Below are positions 56,974 to 64,000 of a stretch of DNA of 64,000 nucleotides, one piece after another. Position numbers and translations under genes: made by a program. The first letter of the stretch is position 1; each line of letters opens with the position of its first letter. Location: NCBI GenBank assembly GCA_902805475.1, contig CADCSX010000003.1, forward strand, positions 3,782,001 through 3,846,000. Direction: 5' to 3'. Origin of the DNA: Entonaema liquescens. Taxonomy: Eukaryota > Ascomycota > Sordariomycetes > Xylariales > Xylariaceae. Below the pieces are notes generated by a model, which was not told the origin of the DNA, made no database searches, and was given only the letters and a program-made list of their open reading frames with translations.

Positions 56974-59714
56974 AAGGTGGACTGACGTCCTTGCGAAAAT
57001 AACACCAAAAGCAAATTCCTTGATTTTATCTTGACTACCTGCATCTATGGCCTGTGATGTTTGCGATGCTTTTTGGTTGGAGGAATAGAAGCTGTTTCGC
57101 AAATGGTCATGACGTTATACTGCACGAGTGGGCCTGGGTACCGAGGTACCTCGATAAGATACCTTAACCCAGGTATTACATGTAGTTACTTAAGTACTAA
57201 CTAGGTCAAAAGGGACGGGAAACATCAAACCTAGGTTAGGTAGGTATGATCTCGCATCGATTCAAATGCCCACCTACCTGGCGTGAGTATTATTACCTAA
57301 GATAACTACTACACTATTACCCGTAGGTACTCATGCGAATATATCCATCTAGGTGCGAGCTTCCGAGCTTTATATTTTATTAACGTTGTAGTACACAACT
57401 TTGCTCGTCGTGCGTTGGCTACCAATCTACTTTTCAAACCAACACACACCGAATTTGTTGGGGTGAGGCTTCGTGGGATCACCCATTTCATTGGATAAAT
57501 GTGTCGGTGTAGCGCTGCAACTCTATAGCTCTGCAGATAATTCGATGTATTGCCTTGCATACTGCCCTTGGGGATTACCGGTCTAACGCAGAATGTGGTA
57601 TTGAAAGGATAATTTTATTCCCGCCATTCAATTGTTTTGGCCCCCGAGTTATCTCATAAGGAAATATACCTAAGTAAAACAATGCCGCGTTCGGTGAGGG
57701 ATACGGACTGCAAGAGTAGTATTCCACCGGGAAGTCTGCTTGAACAGAATGTAACCGGTGCCTCGTCTAGACGCTGCCACGATCAGCCCAGTTTCTCAAA
57801 CGGCGCTTAGCTCCCGGCAACTCCGGAAACCGCAGGTCTGCCCCGAGCCGTACATACGTACGCGGTCGATCAGCTCCAATTCTACCCAAGGCACACAACT
57901 TCAGCCTTATCTCATCGTCTCCTCATTCCTTGCAGGCATGGTAGAAACCGATCGATGAGTCGACGCACTGAGACTGCATATAGGTGCCTACTAGGCTATT
58001 AGGCGGCAAACTAAAATATCACTATCACCAACTTCCACCGGTTGTAATATCATATACGTGCCTAGTGTGCAGCCGTATTGCTAACTTACCGTTTGCTTAT
58101 ATGCCGTATTATAGGCATGGCGGCATTGCGCTTCGACGGAGGGTCCTACCTATGATCCTAATAATCTCATTGGTCATTGACAAGTTTAGACATAGGCTAA
58201 CGTGGCTAACAGCCATTACGTGTGCCCAATTCTAGCGGCAGAGCTGGTAGTATTATAGAATGAACTTCTCAAGCTATTAGCGACCGGCATAGCAGGGCGG
58301 ACAGGCTTACCGGAGGGATCTACAGGCGCGTAAGGCAACCACGCGGACACGGCCACAATCGATTCGATTTCTGCAACAAGCATATGATTATATACTACCT
58401 ACCTACTTACCTTTTCGTACTACTACTATGTATATAACTATTATGGTCGCATTGGCTGTTTGTTAGTTCCTATTGTGGATATATGTACGTTCAAATGTAA
58501 GCGCTCCTACGTAGCTTACATATGTTAGCTTATGTAGCCCTATACGCTTGGGGGTGGGTTGCGCTAAGCTATGCTTCTTTCCGCATTAGAGGTGCATGTA
58601 GTAGTTTACGTAGATATAGTTATATCAATTTAAGTATGTGAACGTGGGAATGAGGTATGGTGGGGTGAATTGGGGGCCTAGATTTATTCCCTTGGCTGCT
58701 TAGGTGGAGGGCTTGAGTGGAGGCACATCCAGGTATCTACCTAGGTACCTACTTTAAGATGTTAGTAGTTAAAAGACATACATGCGCTTATATTAAGCCT
58801 TAAGTCCCTACCTATGGCTCACCGTTAAATGTGGCGAAGAAAATAGGTTTATTATTCCAAGGTATGCATAAGACGTGTTTAACCAAGTGGCGCCAGTCTC
58901 ACATCCGCAAACTTTTAAGTACAGAGCTATACTATTTCGGCATTCCTCTTTTGTACTATGTTCAATCGTAGATTTTGAGTCATAAAAGTTCTAGATCGTA
59001 CAGCTGACAGATTCTAACACTTAGAAGTAGGTGTAGTTATACGAACTTGTATACATGATTGGATATAATTCAATACTGGGCAAAAAATCCAAGGTTAGGT
59101 ACCTAGTTACCACACATATCTTTATGTGTGTACGTCGTACTCAACTACGAATCCGTGTTAGCAGCAGTCGACCGCAGACTTCACCCACCAGGCGCTTCAT
59201 CAATCTGCCGTCCTTATAGGGCGTTGCTTCTCCCTACAGAATCGTACCTACCTGACGGGATAGGCTACAGCGGCGCTACGGTCGTGTACCCAACATAAAA
59301 ATGAAAGTACGTTGATATTGGACGTATAAGAAAGCTCCTGCACATCTTATGCTACCGCGTGCACCAGCACAGCTGCCTACCGCCTACCTAACACCTAACA
59401 CCTTAAACCGCACGGCTAAAGGAGTACCTACCTACATAGGTAAGGTAACCATCGGGAGACGCCCTTTCTTGCTATAAAATAATAAGTTGCTGTTGCTATT
59501 ATTTGCTATCCTTTGCAGTTATCATTTGGTATCCTTCCTTCTGATTTGACCAGGTTTATGTGCACGTGCGAATGCCTAATTCCCAAGCCAACGGATACAC
59601 CGACGACCGTACTTTCTTTTTTATCATTGGTACATACTCTAACCTACCTACATACTTACCTACCTGCCTGCCTGTATCACATACGCACCCAATGGATCAG
59701 TGCTACATGCTACA

Positions 59715-59766
59715 TGTATGTATGTATGTATGTATGTATGTATGTATGTAGGTAGGTAGGTAGGTA
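59715..59766. repeat. Tetranucleotide microsatellite TGTA then GGTA
   Basis: About eight copies of TGTA pass into about four copies of GGTA, continuing the TAGGTA word frequent in this region. Open frames through it (Met-Tyr-Val-Cys repeats) are artefacts of the repeat. Confidence 0.9.
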
Positions 59767-60628
59767 CATATGTAGGTATCGTCATCCGCGAAGCCCATCC
59801 TTGTAACCCAACCCCGGCTTGTTCTGGATATCACTCCGAATTCAATCTTACGCCCTCCAACTTTCTACATATATCCACATACACGCCTCTGTCGTGTTAT
59901 TCTTCGTTTCTATATCTCTTTGTTTCAACACTTGGTATTGGTTGGTCACATTATATTCCATTTTTACGTGTTAATAAAAGGTTATAAACCGCAGGCAGTT
60001 GGGTACGTGATAAATTATCCCCTGCATGTGAGGCTGCTTTTATATTCTACCACTTTCACCTACTCTGGAGTCCTTCTTTCAATATCATCCCTTTGCTAAA
60101 TCTTCACTTCACTCCAAGTAGCCTCTCAAAGGTTATTACCGGTTACTGCCAGTTTCCGCTGCGACTTATGTACGTATAATCTCATTACCGGCTTCATTGG
60201 ATGAAAAAACAAGCGTATCTAAGATATTTATTTGTACTGCCTTGTACAGCGTGGCAACTGCTGGTGGACTTGACACTGGGAGAAGAAGGCGGCCCAAAGA
60301 GATTTTGACAGTTGGCATTGTCGATTACACAACTTACTTTGCACCCTTTAATGTCTGTTTTGTCTTATTCTAAACATTTTCCTTGCTAACACAGTGTGTT
60401 TCGGTTACAGGCCGACCAGTAATCATCACCCACGACGGTTGAAGATTTTAATTGCACACAGCAAACAAAAGCAGGGATTTCCCCGCCTTGCAGCTTCGGA
60501 TCAATATTACATACTCTCTTTTATCTCGCCTCTTAAAAAAATATTTACTTGCGTGCTGTTCTTAAGCGCCTTTACTTCTGGTCTCTCATAGGATCTTAAG
60601 CTTTGTACGCTGGAGCTGTCTAGCCAAC

Positions 60629-63600
60629 ATGGCCTCCAAAATGGACTTGGAGATAGAATCCCAAGAAACGAAAACAAGTCATTCGGCAGATCGTCATGAA
60701 GGTGGTTTCCCTAGCAGTGACGGCACCAAAGCTCTCCCGATCGAGGATGTCCCTTCAGCCACCCTCCCCGACGCCAGTATTAATGCCGAAGGATTAAAGA
60801 GCGAAAAGAAGGCCAGTGCCAAATCCACTAAGAGAGGCAAAAGGGAAAATGGTAAGTCCAAGAAGAGATCTCGCATTGGCGAGAGCTCTTCCGGGAGTAG
60901 CGAGGACGAGTTTACCAACTCATCATCAGATGAGTCTACAGAGGCCGAGTCCGCGTCTGACAGCGAGGAGCGCGCGAAGAAGAAGAAACTTCGGAAGAAG
61001 CGCCAGGATATCCGGAAGGCTAAGAAACCATCCAAGTCGGCCGCTAAACAGGCAAAATCACAAACCAAGACCCCGGAAGACGTTACTAGCGATACGGACG
61101 CCGGGACTGAAGCTGACGCCCATCCTGACGGAAAGAGGAGCACCGCCAAGACATCCATGGAACAAGAGATTGCCCAGATGAGATTGCAGGTCCAACAGCT
61201 CGAGCGCCAGCTTGCATCTTTCAGTCTATCTAGCAGTGCTGGTACCCCTCTCAATCAAGGTGCTCTTATGATGGGTTCTCATGGGGACTCAACTTCGGAA
61301 ATCTCAATGCAGCCGGGTACCAGCTGGCTCCCAGTGCTCCAACGATGGGCATTAATAATCATTTACAAAATGGACAACTAGAGGGCTTCTCTAAAGCTGT
61401 GAATTATACGAATGGAGGCCGTGGCAATAATCTGCAACCCATAAGTGAAGGAAAACGACTTCGCTCCGGGAACCTTTTACCAAGCAATGGCAAAGGCCAC
61501 AACAATAAAACATCCAAGTCAAAGAATACCCCTAACGGGAAGCCATTGGTGCAACGCCTCGAGTTTAAACGCGTGGATCAAGTTTGGGACTCGCAGATCC
61601 ACAATTATAAACTCCAAGACACAGCCGAAAATACTAGCAATTCACAATATGATGAGTATCTCTTCCATGTGAGGAGGACCTTCGATTGGGAAGGCAAGTA
61701 TAAAACGACTGTCGTTGACATTAAAAGCAAACAACTGCGTGAGGCCCTTCGGGATGTAATAGGAAACGTCAAAGGTGTCAGCTTGGTTGAAGAGACCCCC
61801 AAGCTTGACCCTAAGATGCTGTTCTTGTAAGTTACTAAGTTACATGCATTTCCCCTTATCACTCGATAACTAACTCCAGCCGTAGATATCTCGAAGATAT
61901 GCGCACATATATGGTGAATCTTAAGGAGCTTGAACCAGAAGGAGATTCACGTAAAAACGTAAGAAAGTTCAAAAGTGGATTGACGAGAAGAGACGTCATC
62001 TCCGGACCCTTATCAAATATCTAGACGCAGACTTTGACGAGGTTAAAAATAGGTAAGTTACGAAAGCATTGGCCGCGCAATTGAGAATATATTTTGCTGA
62101 TACGCCCATTATTAGTCTGTACCCCATGCTAGACAACGGCCTCATTACATTCGATCTTCTATGGGCTCTTTGGAAGCCAAACACACTCGCGTACACTACC
62201 GTATATGGTTCGGCGGATGAACCCCGCGTCTTCAAAGTTGAAGTTGCAGAAAAACACTACAGTATTGTGAAGGGCGAGTTCTACTATGTAGAAGGCAAAG
62301 TAAGTCACTAGTTGCGAAGCGTTAGAAACCATAGACCCTATTGCTAATATTAAAGTATAGTACTTCGAATACGACGGCAAGCAATTCGGATACGGCAACA
62401 TGTCCGAAGAGATACCCGAGTTTCGCGGTGCTCGTAAGATCACCAGCTTGAGTTGTTATCCTCTCGAATACCACAAGGAGAAATCTCAGCTGCGCAAAAC
62501 CCTTATCGAGCGTGGCAAGAAATTCGTTAGTCTTAGTGGCGTGCACTATAAGAGTCACCAAGGCATGGCCTATATGAAGAAAAAGAAGGCCGTAATGAAG
62601 GTCAACATTAATGGTCGGATCATGGTTGATCCAGCTATTTATCGCCGCATAAACCCCAACTATCCGGTCTCCCTCGTGCGGCCTAAGGATCATGACGTTC
62701 TCAGTGAGGATGAGGATAGTTGTGGTGAACATTGTAGTCGTGATTCAGAAGATGATTCATGGGGTAGTGGCGATGCCGACCTCGAAGGCGTTGACGGAGA
62801 CAGCAGCGACAAGATCAAATTTGTGACCAAAGTGTATAAAGATAGTAGGGGGAATGTGCGCACTGTGCGTGTTCCTAAGGATTTCTTCGACACAGAAATG
62901 CCAAAAGAGAAGCTCGATCAAGTTCCTAGCCAAGGAAAGGAAGGTGAAGACGAGGTTACTAAAAACGGCGAGACTGTTACTGGGAAAGGTGGCAGTGATA
63001 ATACTCCACCAGTTTATACCGACGAGGAATACCTCATTGCTTCGCCCGTCGTCTTAGGATTCGCCTTTGACGAGAAGCTTTGGCTAGAATTTACGGTGTC
63101 CGGCATTAAGGAGATTTCATGGAACGAGCACGCTTATGACTCATTGGTACTTCAAGCCAACACCAAGGAAATCGTTAGGGTAAGTGATGAAGCTTTTTCT
63201 TTTCCCTTCCCTTTATTTATCATTACATAAACACCGTTATGTGCCCAAGCTGGCTTTTGGAGTTGTCGAAATATCCGCTAACTTGGAACTTTAAGGCTCT
63301 TGTGGAATCCCATAAGTATCACCCGGCCGCTAGCATTGACGATGTCATCCAGGGCAAGGGCAAGGGATTGGTAGCTGTCCTTCATGGACCCCCTGGTACA
63401 GGCAAGACGTTGACAGCGGAGGGTATAAGCGAGCTTCTCAAATGTCCCTTATACATGGTATCAGCCGGCGACCTCGGAACGGACTCACGGATCCTCGAAG
63501 CGGAACTCCAGAAAATCCTCGACATCTGCCATGCTTGGGGTGCCATTCTCCTACTTGACGAGGCTGATGTATTCCTAGAAAAGCGTAATATGCATGACAT

Positions 63601-64000
63601 CCACCGGAACGCGCTCGTTAGTATCTTCCTCCGGCAATTGGAGTACTTCCAAGGCATATTGTTCCTTACTACGAATCGTGTTGAGGTATGTATTCTTTGG
63701 ACCCATCTTTGGCCGCATCGTATGAAAGGGAACTAATGCTCGATTTTACCATTTGCAGACTTTTGATGACGCTTTCCAGTCCCGAATCCATATCGCGTTG
63801 CGTTATGATGATTTGGACTTGAAGGCGAAGAAAGCTATATTCAAAATTTTCATCGAACGTGCTCGAGTAGTCGCAGGTATTGACTTAATGCCGTTCGACG
63901 AAGATGACTACACAAGCTTAGCACGCCACAATCTGAACGGTCGACAAATCAAGAACACGGTTGGCACCGCCCAGGCCCTTGCCGTCAATAAAGGCGAACC
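60629..64000 (+). CDS. AAA ATPase with long charged N-terminal region, 3' end outside window
   Basis: Exons 60629-61826, 61880-62052, 62116-62299, 62361-63179, 63296-63685 and 63759 onward. Two one-base deletions must be restored: the G3 run 61315-61317 (ISMQPG to YQLAPSAPTMG) and the A5 run 61953-61957 (GDSRKK to RKKVQKW). With them the first 922 codons are in frame. The first 200 residues are Ser/Lys/Glu-rich, followed by a coiled coil (EQEIAQMRLQVQQLERQL). The middle part (KYLDADFDEVKNR, KGEFYYVEGKYFEYDGKQFG, YHKEKSQLRKTLIERGKKF) matches the domain found upstream of the ATPase in a large fungal-specific AAA family of unknown role. The ATPase core has Walker A HGPPGTGKT, Walker B AILLLDEADVF, sensor LFLTTNRVE and FDDAFQSRIH. 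Client and process are unknown. The C-terminal lid is cut off. Confidence 0.88.

Larger units (their letters stand above)
56621..60628. other. Four-kilobase region without a supported gene
   Basis: Upstream of both the channel gene (minus) and the AAA gene (plus). Short open frames lack protein-like features. The region is packed with TACCTAGGTA, TACCTACC and GGTAGGTA words (57118-57300, 58384-58420, 58728-58752, 59096-59110, 59395-59450, 59640-59780), plus two tandem repeats listed separately. It might contain non-coding transcripts or large promoters. Confidence 0.45.

Noticed and set aside
59513..59766. Open frames encoding Met-Tyr-Val-Cys repeats
   Set aside because: They are produced by the TGTA microsatellite and are open in several frames.
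1..64000. tRNA, rRNA, transposon and CRISPR signals
   Set aside because: I looked for B-box-like GGTTCGAATCC words, terminal repeats and spaced direct repeats and found none convincing; a covariance-model search would be needed to exclude tRNAs.

Overview
This is about 64 kb of nuclear DNA from a filamentous ascomycete (Pezizomycotina, probably Sordariomycetes). The evidence is the many short GT-AG introns (about 50-140 nt) with CTRAY-type branch points, the gene content (elongation factor 3, sedolisin, JEN-type carrylate-class permease, Yvc1-like channel, sugar porters) and roughly one gene per 3 kb with no operons. I saw no tRNA, rRNA, transposon or CRISPR array. The lineage below class is a guess; twin introns and frequent TACCTAGGTA-type promoter words would suit Xylariales but prove nothing.

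Layout. 1-2101: 3' two thirds of elongation factor 3. 3224-7470: large HEXXH protein A. 8082-11057 (-): HST3/4-type sirtuin. 12024-13944 (-): secreted sedolisin. 14577-15753 (-) and 16522-18013 (+): a short-chain dehydrogenase and an FAD monooxygenase sharing a divergent promoter, followed by a sugar porter (18285-20513, -). 22110-22748: isochorismatase-like hydrolase. 22838-27975 (-): HEXXH protein B, a 13-exon gene with C-terminal cytochrome b5-like modules. 28637-29383: macrodomain protein. 29788-30963 (-): aldo/keto reductase. 32215-33608: class V aminotransferase-fold enzyme (Egt2-like). 33704-34597 (-): SMP-30 lactonase. 35719-37228: secreted sorbosone/pyranose dehydrogenase-like protein. 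37427-39431 (-): second sugar porter, with three apparent frameshifts. 43518-45463: JEN-type monocarboxylate permease. 47054-48737: dienelactone-hydrolase-like protein with a SnoaL-like part. 50491-52344: DHA1-type MFS exporter. 53025-53897 (-): repeat-rich protein with metallothionein-like cysteine clusters. 54770-56620 (-): Yvc1-type TRP channel. 60629-end: AAA ATPase, cut by the window edge. Two stretches of about 4 kb (39.4-43.5 and 56.6-60.6 kb) show no gene I can support.

The most unusual content is a pair of divergent paralogues, A and B. Both carry an HEXXH zinc-protease-like motif near residue 530-555, interrupted at the same place by a phase-0 intron, and a downstream glutamate in a conserved (I/V)AE(L/F)G context. 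B additionally ends in five cytochrome b5-like modules, each cut by a phase-1 intron just after its YD(I/V)x core. I recognise no characterised family for the whole architecture.

A second theme is splicing. Both sugar porter genes have an intron at the same codon that makes sense only as a spliceosomal twin intron (an internal intron lying between nucleotides 1 and 2 of the external donor). Several genes also need micro-exons of 6, 10, 18 and 21 nt, two of which carry catalytic residues.

Seven one-base homopolymer frameshifts in four otherwise intact genes (including essential elongation factor 3) suggest residual assembly errors rather than pseudogenes. Metabolically, several genes handle sugars, acids and aromatics: two sugar porters, a carboxylate permease, lactonases/dehydrogenases, an FAD hydroxylase with an SDR, and secreted peptidase. 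They are not clearly one cluster.
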